Program-made: the position numbers and the translations under genes
In this document: one piece after another, positions 42,833 through 50,571 of the stretch
Layout: each line of letters opens with the position of its first letter
How positions within the stretch are numbered: position 1 is the stretch's first letter
The notes under the pieces: generated by a model
The model's input: the letters and a program-made list of their open reading frames with translations, nothing else
Database searches by the model: none
Told to the model about the DNA's origin: nothing
NCBI RefSeq assembly: GCF_900109745.1
Contig: NZ_FOAV01000005.1
Coordinates: forward strand, 310,001 to 374,000
DNA length: 64,000 bases
Direction: 5' to 3'
From: Roseateles sp. YR242
Lineage (GTDB): Bacteria; Pseudomonadota; Gammaproteobacteria; Burkholderiales; Burkholderiaceae_C

Positions 42833-44243
42833 TGCCCGGCTCCGTCAGGCTACCCGGGGGTGGGCCCTGCTCTTCCAGCCGAGCCTTCTCGTCCTCTTCC
42901 GTGACCTCGGCAGACAGGATGCCGCGGCGCCGCAACTCATCCCGATACGTCTGATCGCTGATCTTGCCGGCCGTCGTTGAGGTCAACAGCAGCTGGGCGG
43001 TGGCTTCCACCATCGTCCGGGCGCCGTAGTCAGAGAACAGCTTGACTGAGCCGCCCTCGCCTGCCTTGATGAAGTCGGCCGTCATCTGCAGGGCAGAGTT
43101 GAGCGTGTCCTGCAGGCCGTTGGCGATGCGCTGCAGCTTGCACATGGCCACCGAGTCTTCGGAGCTGGTCTGCGTGGCGGACTTCTCGACCTGCTGCTCC
43201 AGCACCAGGAACTCAGCGCCGGCCTGGCGCATTTCGTCCTTCAGGTCCTGCAGAGACTGGCGGCCGGAGTCGATGGCCTTGCCAGTGTGCTCCACAAACT
43301 TCAAGTCCGCGCCCTGCGGCAGGTCGTTCAGCGTGCCTGCACCTACCTTGAACTCCGCAGCCCGCAGCCGGCCGTCTTCGTCCATGCGCTGATCAACCCC
43401 AGTGCGCGCCAGGATCGGCACCCGGGCGACGTGCAGAATGTTGTCCTGGTCGCTCTGGCTCTGCCAGTGCTTGATGTTGAGGTGTGCCACCTCCAGCAGA
43501 GGCGGCGACCCGCACATGAAGTCGTCCCGCTTGCCGTAGGCCACAGCAAAGGGGATGTAGTCAAGCGAGGTGCGGCCCTGGTCAAAGATCGCCCAGCCGC
43601 TACGCCCACGGGCCGAGGCCTTTCGATATATTGACCAGGCGCCGGGCACAAGGACGCGGACCTGCTCGACGGTGGTCGTACCGAAGTCCCCGTCTGCCTC
43701 CTCCACCTGCTCCAGCAGGCGCAGCATGGACAGTTTCCAGACGCCGTTGACCTTTTGCTTGCGCCATCCCAGGATCTGCTCGGGCTTGATGAGCACCCAG
43801 TACGGGCGAATGCCGGCGGCATCCTCGTCAGCCTTCGTGCGTACCGACTCATCCCGCTTTGGCGCCTCAACCAAGATGCCACTCAGCCCCTTGGACATCA
43901 CCTGGACCATGGCCTCGTGAGCGAACACGTCCAGCTTGCGCCCCTCAAGGTCAATGTTCGAGAAGAACCCTTGAACCGCCTCCGGCACGTCGTCACCAAC
44001 CGTGATGGGCTTTGAGAACGGCTTGGCCGACAGGCTCTCCACAGTCTCCGAGAAGGCCGGGAACAGGGTGGACGTTTCCAGGCGCTTGCAATAAGCGTCG
44101 TCGTCCTCGCCGGGCCACTTGGGCAGGCGTGCCTGGCCGGCGCGACGCATGGTCGAGGTGCCGCCCATGAGGTCTGACACCAGCCGCCATACCTTACGCA
44201 TGGCGTCCACCAGCGTGGATGTTTCGTTGACCTTGAGTGCCAT
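42816..44243 (-). CDS. Portal protein (DUF4055 family)
   Basis: 475 residues from ATG 44243 (MALKVNETSTLVDAMRK). YCKRLETSTLFPAFSETVESLSAKPFSKP and LNIKHWQSQSDQDNILHVARVPIL are the characteristic DUF4055 portal segments. It forms the dodecameric DNA gate at the capsid vertex and docks the terminase. Confidence 0.9.
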   Translation of the reverse strand: MALKVNETSTLVDAMRKVWRLVSDLMGGTSTMRRAGQARLPKWPGEDDDAYCKRLETSTLFPAFSETVESLSAKPFSKPITVGDDVPEAVQGFFSNIDLEGRKLDVFAHEAMVQVMSKGLSGILVEAPKRDESVRTKADEDAAGIRPYWVLIKPEQILGWRKQKVNGVWKLSMLRLLEQVEEADGDFGTTTVEQVRVLVPGAWSIYRKASARGRSGWAIFDQGRTSLDYIPFAVAYGKRDDFMCGSPPLLEVAHLNIKHWQSQSDQDNILHVARVPILARTGVDQRMDEDGRLRAAEFKVGAGTLNDLPQGADLKFVEHTGKAIDSGRQSLQDLKDEMRQAGAEFLVLEQQVEKSATQTSSEDSVAMCKLQRIANGLQDTLNSALQMTADFIKAGEGGSVKLFSDYGARTMVEATAQLLLTSTTAGKISDQTYRDELRRRGILSAEVTEEDEKARLEEQGPPPGSLTEPGNGIGE

Positions 44244-44247
44244 AGGC

Positions 44248-45522
44248 TCACATGCGAAGTGCGTGGGACGATGCGGCGCGCCGGACAACCGGCCAGTTCT
44301 TCACGATGAAGTAGCCGTTGGCGTCGTTCATGTGGTCGTGGCCGGTCTTCTTGTCGGGCTCACCCTTGTCGTCCCAGGCCTGCTGCTCCAGCGACTCAGT
44401 GGTCACCGGACACAGGCGGGTGTTGATCTTCCACCGCCGCTGGCCTTCTGCATTCAGCAGGATCGCCTCGACGGAGTTGATGCGGTCCTTGACCGCAGGG
44501 TTCGTGCCGTTCACCACCACGTTGAAGCCGCCGGCTCGAAGGATCGACAGATCCGATTCGCTGGCGTTCTTGCTGCTGGTGTTCTGGCCGCTGGCATCCG
44601 GATACACCGAGATGCTGTGGCCCTTGCTCTGGTATCGCTCCTTGATGAGCCTGACCATCTCGGGGGTGTCGCGCACCTTGGCCAACTCGCCAAGGGTCCG
44701 TGGCTCCCCTCCCCTCACCACGGACACGCCGGCCGCCATCTTCATGACGTTGAAGTCCATGCCGATGTGAAGCGGCTCGCCCGGCTTGATCTCTTCGTCC
44801 GTGTGGTTCAGCTTCCGGTCGAAGTTGGCGTAGACGTTGCCGCTGGCCAGGTTGACGAACTCGCCGCGGATGTACGCCTTGATCAGGTTCGGTGGATAGC
44901 TGGCCAGCAGGGACGGGATGTAGTCCGCCGGCAGATTCTTCGCGTTCTGGTAGGTGCTGGCCTGCACCAGCCCATACATGGCCGCCAACCCCGGCTTCTC
45001 CCGCACCTGCTTGACGAACTGCTCGAAGACGAACTTGTAGCCCTCGGGCGTGGTGGTCACGCTCACGTCGTTGCGCAGCCCGTCCACGTTGTAGCGCATC
45101 CGGGCGATGATCTTGCGCCAGGCGTGCTCCGCCTTGGCCTTGACCATCACGTCCAGTTCATCGACCAGCGCCTTGCCGACCTTGAAGCCCACGATGCTGG
45201 CCGGCTTCTCCATCGAGCGGCAGATCACCGTGTTGCGATAGTGCCCGTTGGCGTAGACGTGGACCTCGTTGTTGCCCTGGTTGATCTCGACGTCTAAGCC
45301 CCAGTCGTACGCCACTTCCTCCATGGTCGGGAAGAAGATGTCCCGGATCAGCGGGTAGGTCGGCGCGAAGTAGCCGCCATTGACGCCTGGCCACTCCCAC
45401 GCGAACTTGCACAGGTCCGCGCAGCCCGTCCAGGTCTTGCCGGATCCGAACCCCGCGACCAGCGCCTTGTACTTTCGGTCCAGCTGCAGGAACTGGGCCT
45501 GGGGGACGTTAAGTTTCGGCAT
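44248..45522 (-). CDS. terL: Terminase large subunit
   Basis: 424 residues. Walker A is ALVAGFGSGKTWTG (residues about 22-31), Walker B with acidic pair ALVDELDVM (about 117-125), coupling motif TTTPEG, and the RNase H-like nuclease begins with LHIGMDFNVMKMA (Asp of the metal site) and ends with DHMNDANGYF. It packages DNA through the portal and cuts the concatemer. Confidence 0.95.
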   Translation of the reverse strand: MPKLNVPQAQFLQLDRKYKALVAGFGSGKTWTGCADLCKFAWEWPGVNGGYFAPTYPLIRDIFFPTMEEVAYDWGLDVEINQGNNEVHVYANGHYRNTVICRSMEKPASIVGFKVGKALVDELDVMVKAKAEHAWRKIIARMRYNVDGLRNDVSVTTTPEGYKFVFEQFVKQVREKPGLAAMYGLVQASTYQNAKNLPADYIPSLLASYPPNLIKAYIRGEFVNLASGNVYANFDRKLNHTDEEIKPGEPLHIGMDFNVMKMAAGVSVVRGGEPRTLGELAKVRDTPEMVRLIKERYQSKGHSISVYPDASGQNTSSKNASESDLSILRAGGFNVVVNGTNPAVKDRINSVEAILLNAEGQRRWKINTRLCPVTTESLEQQAWDDKGEPDKKTGHDHMNDANGYFIVKNWPVVRRAASSHALRM

Positions 45523-46063
45523 CTGGGTTGCTCGCGTCCACCACCTCGACAGTGATGCGCTGCGGGATTGGCTTGGCCTGCTGGTTGATCTCCTTTGCCA
45601 AATCCTTGTTGGCCTGCAAGAGGCTCATCGGGATCTCTGCCGAGTCGTTCGCCAGCTTCGTGAGGACCGCCACGTCGCGAAGCGCACCGCGGCTCTCGTC
45701 ATCCAGCGGAGCCGCGTCATCGATCTCCTGCACCTTGGCGTGAGCGATGCCGGACAGACGGTGCGCGGTGGCGGCGCCGTACTTGGCGGCGCTGGCGAGG
45801 TGCTTGCTTATCGCCTTCAGCTCGTCGGCGAGCGTCAGGGCGGCGATCTGTTCCGTAACGGGCAATCGGCGCAGAGCCGCATCGGCCTCAACTATTTGAT
45901 TCGCAACGGCTTTTACCGTTCCGTTTCGTTCGGAAAAGCGTTCGCTAATCCGGGTCTTGCTGACCTTGAACTCTCGGGCCAGGTCGGCAGCCTTCTCGCC
46001 AGCCAACAGCCTCTTCTGGATCTCCGCCCACTGCTGTTCGGTGAGCTTGCTCGGTCGTCCCAT
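45509..46063 (-). CDS. terS: Terminase small subunit
   Basis: 184 residues. N-terminal DNA-binding helix-turn-helix (MGRPSKLTEQQWAEIQKRLLAGEKAADLAREFKVSKTRISERF), then a helical oligomerisation part. It overlaps terL by 14 bp, as is usual. It should recognise the pac or cos site, probably upstream in the 46.9-47.9 kb gap. Confidence 0.88.
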   Translation of the reverse strand: MGRPSKLTEQQWAEIQKRLLAGEKAADLAREFKVSKTRISERFSERNGTVKAVANQIVEADAALRRLPVTEQIAALTLADELKAISKHLASAAKYGAATAHRLSGIAHAKVQEIDDAAPLDDESRGALRDVAVLTKLANDSAEIPMSLLQANKDLAKEINQQAKPIPQRITVEVVDASNPDAET

Positions 46064-46321
46064 GTCCGACTCCTTCTCCCTTCGGACGGGGTTGCGCCCA
46101 TCAGGTCCGTGCTCCAGCGGTTCCCCGCCGGCGGCGCTCTACGGCTTCATGCCGCTGGGTGCTGCTGTCTGCTGCCTTGCAGGTTTCTTGCGCGACGGCC
46201 ATCGGGCCGGTGGGCAGCGCATCGCGGGAGCTATCCGGCCACATTTGCGCCTGGCCGGCCACTGGTCTGCTGAGTGGAATGAAGGGCGCTTCCCTTTGCG
46301 CTGGGTCCTTCAGGGCCCAAT

Positions 46322-46345
46322 GCAAAGAGCCGCACGAGGCGGCTC
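46322..46345 (-). terminator. Hairpin after the small secreted protein gene
   Basis: Perfect 7-bp stem GAGCCGC / GCGGCTC with a 5-nt loop, followed by TTTGC on the minus strand; weak T run. Confidence 0.6.
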
Positions 46346-46357
46346 CTGTTCCAGCGG

Positions 46358-46642
46358 TCAGATGCTCGGACACATCCGCCAGCTGTCCGTGAGCGTCGGG
46401 GTCTCGCGGCGTGCCATGCGCATGCGGTACTGGTCCGCGGCCTTCAGCTTCGTGTGGGCGGTCGGGGCGACCACCTCGGCCTTGCCGGGCGCCATGCTGG
46501 TGGCGGTGAAGACGTGGAAGGTCAGGTAGTCCACCGCCAGCCGGTAAACGGCACGCGCCGACGTGGCGACCACGTGGACAGCGGACGAGATGGCAGCCAC
46601 GGCAGCGACTGCGAGCGACAGGAAGACGGAACGATTCTTCAT
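46358..46642 (-). CDS. Small exported phage protein
   Basis: 94 residues with signal or anchor MKNRSVFLSLAVAAVAAISSAVHVVATSA, then a helical basic tail (KLKAADQYRMRMARRETPTLTDSWRM). Overlaps the next gene by 4 bp. Not recognised. Lies upstream of terS and could be a superinfection-exclusion or spanin-like protein. Confidence 0.6.
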   Translation of the reverse strand: MKNRSVFLSLAVAAVAAISSAVHVVATSARAVYRLAVDYLTFHVFTATSMAPGKAEVVAPTAHTKLKAADQYRMRMARRETPTLTDSWRMCPSI

Positions 46643-46950
46643 CGGGTTCTTTCAACTGATCGCGGCGGCTCACCGCTGGAGGTCCTGGCCATAGCGGAAC
46701 TCTTGATCTGCACCAGTTCAATGTGGCCTGCGTGCAGCGTCCGGAACAGCACACGCTTGCGGTGCTTGTCCAGGCGGATCGGGTTGTCCACCACCTGGAG
46801 GCGCCCCGACTTCCGGTGAACTGCGCGAACACCCGTCAACTCCACCCCGTCTGCGATCACCCGGCAGGGGATGACATCCCCGGCGCGGATCCAGCCTCGG
46901 TTTCTCGCCTCGGCCAGCTTGCAGATGCGGTCAAAGATGGGTGTGTTCAT
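46639..46950 (-). CDS. Hypothetical protein
   Basis: 103 residues from ATG 46950 (MNTPIFDRICKLAEARNRGWIRAGDVIPCRVI). Helical start then beta-rich. An upstream ATG at 46980 in the same frame is an alternative start. No family recognised. Confidence 0.55.
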   Translation of the reverse strand: MNTPIFDRICKLAEARNRGWIRAGDVIPCRVIADGVELTGVRAVHRKSGRLQVVDNPIRLDKHRKRVLFRTLHAGHIELVQIKSSAMARTSSGEPPRSVERTR

Positions 46951-47270
46951 AGGTGCCCGGCCGACAAGCGACCGATTCATGAAGTGCGCGCGGATGGCGA
47001 GGTCACGCGGCCGGGCTTTGAGGTTGCCGGTTACTCTCGTCCGGCGCCATTGCGGCAGGGCTATTGCGATCAAGTCGTGGGGTGGCGCCAATTCCCACTT
47101 GAATCCGGCGGGGCCGCTGCCACGGTGTGGCGTGAATGGGTGGGGGAGTTACTGTGTGCCCTTCTGTGCCGCCCCTTGGCCCACCCTCATGGGCGGGGGC
47201 AGTCTCATGTTTCACTCAGGCCGAAGCCCTTTGGGCGCAGGGAGCTCTCCCCCGTTGATCGGGAAATGAG

Positions 47271-47302
47271 AAAAGCCCGCCGAGCGTGAGCCGGGCGGGC
47301 TT
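47271..47302 (-). terminator. Terminator hairpin upstream of the late genes
   Basis: Stem AAGCCCGCC / GGCGGGCTT around an 11-nt loop, followed by TTTTCTC on the minus strand. Confidence 0.8.
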
Positions 47303-47404
47303 GTGTGTTGGGGGTGGCCGGTACTGATCTCCGGCATGGACTCATGTCGATTACAGAGGCTCGCGGGTCCTCAACGCTCTCCAGCGCATCAGCCTGCGCA
47401 TACA

Positions 47405-47800
47405 CCCTCAAGAAAAAGAGCGGATCACGCCCTCTCGTACCTGGGTCGCCCCAGTGGCGGCAGTCTCTCGGATGACTGGTCCCGCTGGCCGTTGCAGTTT
47501 TGCTCTGCCGCGCTCTTTCTTGAGGATCCCCGTCTTTCCGGGGTGTCAGACAGCAGCATGTCAGGCGTACTCTCACCGGCTCCGTCATCGGCGCGGTCCT
47601 GCAAGCAGGCGCTGGCCTTGCGCTTCCTCGGATGCTCGGGCTGTCGAGACTTCAGGGGCTTCGCGGGCGCCACCCCGCAGGCTTTTCCCCTGGTGCCGAA
47701 CTTCGCCCTCAAACTGCAGGGCCGGCTGTCGCGGTTATGTGTTCAGACGCGCCTATCCCTCTAGTGTCTGCCGGACTTGCCGGCTTGAGCGTCACGGACG
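47405..47800 (-). ncRNA. Candidate structured RNA in gene-free late-leader region
   Basis: On the minus strand this stretch has closely spaced stems: CCTGC-TT-GCAGG, CCCCG-GAAAGA-CGGGG, CTCG-ACAGCC-CGAG, GCCGG-CAAGT-CCGGC, and ends at an 8-bp stem (with two wobbles) followed by TTTTTCTT at 47411-47435. I assign no family; a promoter was not found. Confidence 0.35.
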
Positions 47801-47854
47801 CTGGTTGGCGGTGGAATGAGCGAACTCTATCGGATCATTTTCGAGTCGTGTTGA

Positions 47855-47878
47855 AAGCGTTCCGCTTTCGGCACGCTT
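47855..47878. repeat. 24-nt hairpin element, copy 2 (boundary of early and late genes)
   Basis: Inverted copy of the element at 23529-23552. Arms AAGCGTGCCG and CGGAACGCTT pair around AAAG with the same single mismatch. It lies 3 bp past the stop codon of the last early gene. Confidence 0.7.
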
Positions 47879-47881
47879 TTC

Positions 47882-48118
47882 TCAATCGTTGGGTTTCGGG
47901 CGTTGGTTTGTGGCTGCCACGATGGAATCCGCGACCTCGTCACCGACCCCGGCGATCTTGGCGAAGGACCGGAGTTGACTGGGGAGCACCGGCCAGAAGT
48001 CCGGGCTCATCTGCCGTGGATCGCGCCCCGCCGCCGCCTGCCGAGCGCACCATGCGTCGAAGGACTGAAGGTCCTCAGCATCCAATTTCCCCCTGAACTC
48101 ATCTAGTGGCGTCGTCAT
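47882..48118 (-). CDS. Hypothetical small protein, last early gene
   Basis: 78 residues (MTTPLDEFRGKLDAEDLQSFDAWCARQAAAG...). Mostly helical; C-terminal part has SFAKIAGVGDEVADSIVAATNQ, helix-hairpin-helix-like. Coupled to the upstream gene by ATGA overlap. Not recognised. Confidence 0.65.
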   Translation of the reverse strand: MTTPLDEFRGKLDAEDLQSFDAWCARQAAAGRDPRQMSPDFWPVLPSQLRSFAKIAGVGDEVADSIVAATNQRPKPND

Positions 48119-48441
48119 CCGGCCGCCTGGTTCGTCAGCATCGCACGACCTCTCTCGGTGATCTGGAAGTCTCCCCGGCACCCACAGGCGCAGCCGTCCA
48201 CAAGGCCACGGCGGATGAGCATGTTCATTTTCGCTAGTACCAAACGCTGCGGGAGATCGGGCGGCATCGCGTCGCGCACGGATGGTGCGTGGCAGCTGTC
48301 GTCGCGCGACAGATTGAAGTGTATTGCCGACCGCCACCGCACGACACGTCCGTCATGGCTGGTGAAGCTGCCCAGATCGGTGAGGAATTCAAGTATGGGC
48401 CGATCCGGTATGTCTTTGCACTGAGCGCGACCGTTCTTCAT
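48115..48441 (-). CDS. Winged-helix-like hypothetical protein
   Basis: 108 residues from ATG 48441 (MKNGRAQCKDIPDRPILEFLTDLG). LPQRLVLAKMNMLIRRGLVDGCACGCRGDFQITERGRAML looks like a winged helix with recognition helix and wing; CACGC adds cysteines. Possible regulator. Its start overlaps the 45-residue membrane protein stop. Confidence 0.65.
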   Translation of the reverse strand: MKNGRAQCKDIPDRPILEFLTDLGSFTSHDGRVVRWRSAIHFNLSRDDSCHAPSVRDAMPPDLPQRLVLAKMNMLIRRGLVDGCACGCRGDFQITERGRAMLTNQAAG

Positions 48442-48575
48442 TTGGGCATCCTTGCATGGGAAACCAGGGCCCGCCACGCCTCCGCCACCAGCAGGCAGAA
48501 GATCACCAACGGGAGGAAGACACACATGGCTGCAACGAAGCAGCCGGCGAAGATGTTGGCAGGCAGGTCGCGCAT
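48438..48575 (-). CDS. Small single-span membrane protein
   Basis: 45 residues: MRDLPANIFAGCFVAAMCVF continuing into LPLVIFCLLVAEAWRAL and a short basic end. It starts 2 bp past the stop of the 99-residue gene and ends in ATGA overlap with the next, which supports it as real although short. Confidence 0.65.
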   Translation of the reverse strand: MRDLPANIFAGCFVAAMCVFLPLVIFCLLVAEAWRALVSHARMPK

Positions 48576-48577
48576 GA

Positions 48578-48877
48578 TCAGCAGCCGCGGTTCTGCGGCT
48601 TGTTGTTCATCGCCTGCAGGATGGCACCGTTGTAATCCTCGGTCGCCCGTTTCTGCTGGCGTTCCGCGTCCTCGATCCGGTGGGCGGCCTCCTGCATCAC
48701 GGCCTTCACCACCTCGGCGGCGCTGTGGTTCTTCAGCAGGTGATGCACCTCCGTCTTCAGATCAGGCTTGGCGCAAGTGACGCCAGGCTCCAACCAGCCT
48801 TCGGGACCCAGTAGGCGGCGGGATGCCTCGCCGCCACATTCGCGCTGGCTGCGGTCAAGATTCAAGTGTTGGGACAT
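48578..48877 (-). CDS. Hypothetical helical protein
   Basis: 99 residues (MSQHLNLDRSQRECGGEASRRLLG...), with a C-terminal amphipathic helix VVKAVMQEAAHRIEDAERQQKRATEDY. GGAAA precedes the start. No family recognised. Confidence 0.6.
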   Translation of the reverse strand: MSQHLNLDRSQRECGGEASRRLLGPEGWLEPGVTCAKPDLKTEVHHLLKNHSAAEVVKAVMQEAAHRIEDAERQQKRATEDYNGAILQAMNNKPQNRGC

Positions 48878-48933
48878 GGTTTCCTTTCATGCGCACTGCT
48901 GGCGCGTTGTGTTGGGTGGTCAGTGGAGTGGTC

Positions 48934-49398
48934 TCAGGCGTCCCACCATTCCGCCTTGTGCATGCGCTTGGTCATGCCGTTCTCGAAAAGCAGGTTGGTG
49001 CCGTAGTCGTGGCAAACGAGCCAATCCTTGCCGGGTTCGCCCGGGTGGCGCCCTTCCGCCCGTGCCATGCCGTAGTTGGTGCGTTTGAAGTCGCACAGGT
49101 AGGCCGGCATCCTGTCCAGGAACTCGCCCGGGGCCGGCGGCCTGGTCCGTTCCATGATGAGGATCGCGCCGTTGGGGCTGATCCAGCGGCAGGCAGCAAA
49201 CCAGCGGCTGTGCTCGGTGCCCTTGACGCGGTTCCAGGTCTCCCACTCCACGATGTTCTGAAACCGACCGGCAGCTTCTTCCACCTTAATCACGCAGTCC
49301 GGCAGGATCTTGCTGCTGAACACCTTACGGCTCATGCCGTAGCCGATCTGCTCGTCGCAAAGCAGGTCGAAGGCCTGGCGCCATGTCCCTTCGCTCAT
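48934..49398 (-). CDS. Compact protein-kinase-like protein
   Basis: 154 residues from ATG 49398. It holds the ordered kinase motif series: glycine loop IGYGMSRKVF (GxGxxxxV, 19-26), CVIKVE with Lys38, helix-C-like EWETW (Glu51/53), hinge LIMERT (80-85), catalytic-loop-like CDFKRTNYG (DxKxxN, Asp103/Asn108) and HDYG (Asp131, the DFG place). It then ends, so the activation segment and C-lobe helices are missing. The motif series is visible; kinase activity and target are inference. It could be a minimal kinase or a pseudokinase-like fold. Confidence 0.6.
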   Translation of the reverse strand: MSEGTWRQAFDLLCDEQIGYGMSRKVFSSKILPDCVIKVEEAAGRFQNIVEWETWNRVKGTEHSRWFAACRWISPNGAILIMERTRPPAPGEFLDRMPAYLCDFKRTNYGMARAEGRHPGEPGKDWLVCHDYGTNLLFENGMTKRMHKAEWWDA

Positions 49399-49574
49399 TT
49401 GATGCACACCATCTGGCGACCGTCGTGGACCGGGACCCCGCCCGCCTCCTTGCAGGCCGCCGAGAACCCCCGGGGGCCTTCGCCCAAGAGCGCTGCCAGG
49501 AGGATCGCGATGGCAGCGATCAGCACCAAACATTCCACGAAATATTCCGCGCCCCACTCGAAGAAGCGTTTCAT
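49395..49574 (-). CDS. Small membrane protein
   Basis: 59 residues: MKRFFEWGAEYFVECLVLIAA and continuing hydrophobic IAILLAALLG, then CKEAGGVPVHDGRQMVCIK with two Cys. Single span with a short outside Cys pair. Overlaps both neighbours by 4 bp. Role unknown. Confidence 0.7.
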   Translation of the reverse strand: MKRFFEWGAEYFVECLVLIAAIAILLAALLGEGPRGFSAACKEAGGVPVHDGRQMVCIK

Positions 49575-50269
49575 GCGTTGATCCTCGTCTTGCGGTTGAT
49601 CTGCCCCATGGCCCCCTGGGCCTTGGAGTCCAGCACGTTCAACAGCCACAGGCCGAAGCCGTGGAGGTTGGGGTTCTCGCTGAGGGTGGCCATGCGGCGA
49701 TTGCCGGTGCCTCGGCATGGGCGGCAGTGGACTTGTGGCTGGCGGTACCCGCCATTGAAGCCGCGCCCGCCGCAGTGGTGGCACTTGCGGTCTACCCAGG
49801 TGTCGAGGACGTTGCCCAGCATGGCGAAGAGCGCGGCGTCGTCGCCGGTGTTGATCTTCTTGACCAGTGCCTGCTTCACAGCGAAGCCCAGTAGCGCCTG
49901 CTTCGCGATCCGAAGCGTCGGCATGTTCATCATCACCATGGCGCGGCCGGTGATGGCTTCGCGCTGGGCCTGCTGGGTGTGGAATACGACGGCGTCGCGG
50001 TGGCCGGCAGCTACATCGTCGTCCTTCGCTCGCTGCGCAAGGTCTGCGTGCTCGCGGGCCTGCCTCAGCTGATCAGCCTGGGCTTGCTGGTAAAGGGCGA
50101 GTTCGCCGGCCTGACCGTCCCACTCAGCGCGGACTCGCGCGAGGATGACGCCGAGTGAATCAGCGCCGCCGGCCGCAATGATGCTGTCAATGTCGCCGCG
50201 CTGGTCGGCGGCTACCTCAAGATGGCTGGACCGGGTGGCCCGAGCGTATCGCTCTTCGGTGAGGCTCAT
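49571..50269 (-). CDS. DnaJ-type zinc-finger protein in the position of a late antiterminator (Q-like)
   Basis: 232 residues from ATG 50269 (MSLTEERYARATRSSHLEV). The middle is helical, and near residues 175-205 are two CxxCxGxG motifs (CHHCGGRGFNGG and CRPCRGTGN), a zinc site seen in DnaJ and in some phage Q proteins. It is encoded at the end of the early operon after NinG, the place of Q in lambdoid phages, and the late operon downstream has many terminators. The Q role is inference. Confidence 0.6.
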   Translation of the reverse strand: MSLTEERYARATRSSHLEVAADQRGDIDSIIAAGGADSLGVILARVRAEWDGQAGELALYQQAQADQLRQAREHADLAQRAKDDDVAAGHRDAVVFHTQQAQREAITGRAMVMMNMPTLRIAKQALLGFAVKQALVKKINTGDDAALFAMLGNVLDTWVDRKCHHCGGRGFNGGYRQPQVHCRPCRGTGNRRMATLSENPNLHGFGLWLLNVLDSKAQGAMGQINRKTRINA

Positions 50270-50571
50270 GGCGTCCCACAGGTACGGAATTCGGCCCCGA
50301 CTCATTGAAGAGCCAAGGATTGGATTCCCATCCAGGGGCCGCCGCTTCGGCCTTGTTGCTTTGTGTGTAGTAGCGGGACGCGCACGCATTATGGTGGCAA
50401 CGGCAGCCCATTGCAAGCAGCCTTAGCCAGAACTTTCATTGAATGACGCTCAAATCTTCCAGAGGTATGCACAACGTGATCACACACCAATTATTGGGAC
50501 TTTTTTGCACCTCTTTCAAAGCTTGAACTATTGATTTATTGTGGAGACTCATCCATTAATGGAGTTATCCA

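Larger units (their letters stand above)
46951..47881. other. 930-bp stretch without a convincing gene
   Basis: Open frames here are Arg/Pro/Ser-rich, overlap several hairpins and have no ribosome sites. Seen: terminator hairpin 47271-47302, a weaker one at 47411-47435, several strong hairpins between 47490 and 47690 and the covarying element at 47855-47878. The packaging site may lie here. Confidence 0.6.

Noticed and set aside
47205-47764. Open frames in the 47.2-47.8 kb region as genes
   Set aside because: They run through terminator-like hairpins, have no ribosome sites and are Arg/Pro/Ser-rich in several frames at the same time, which suggests non-coding DNA.
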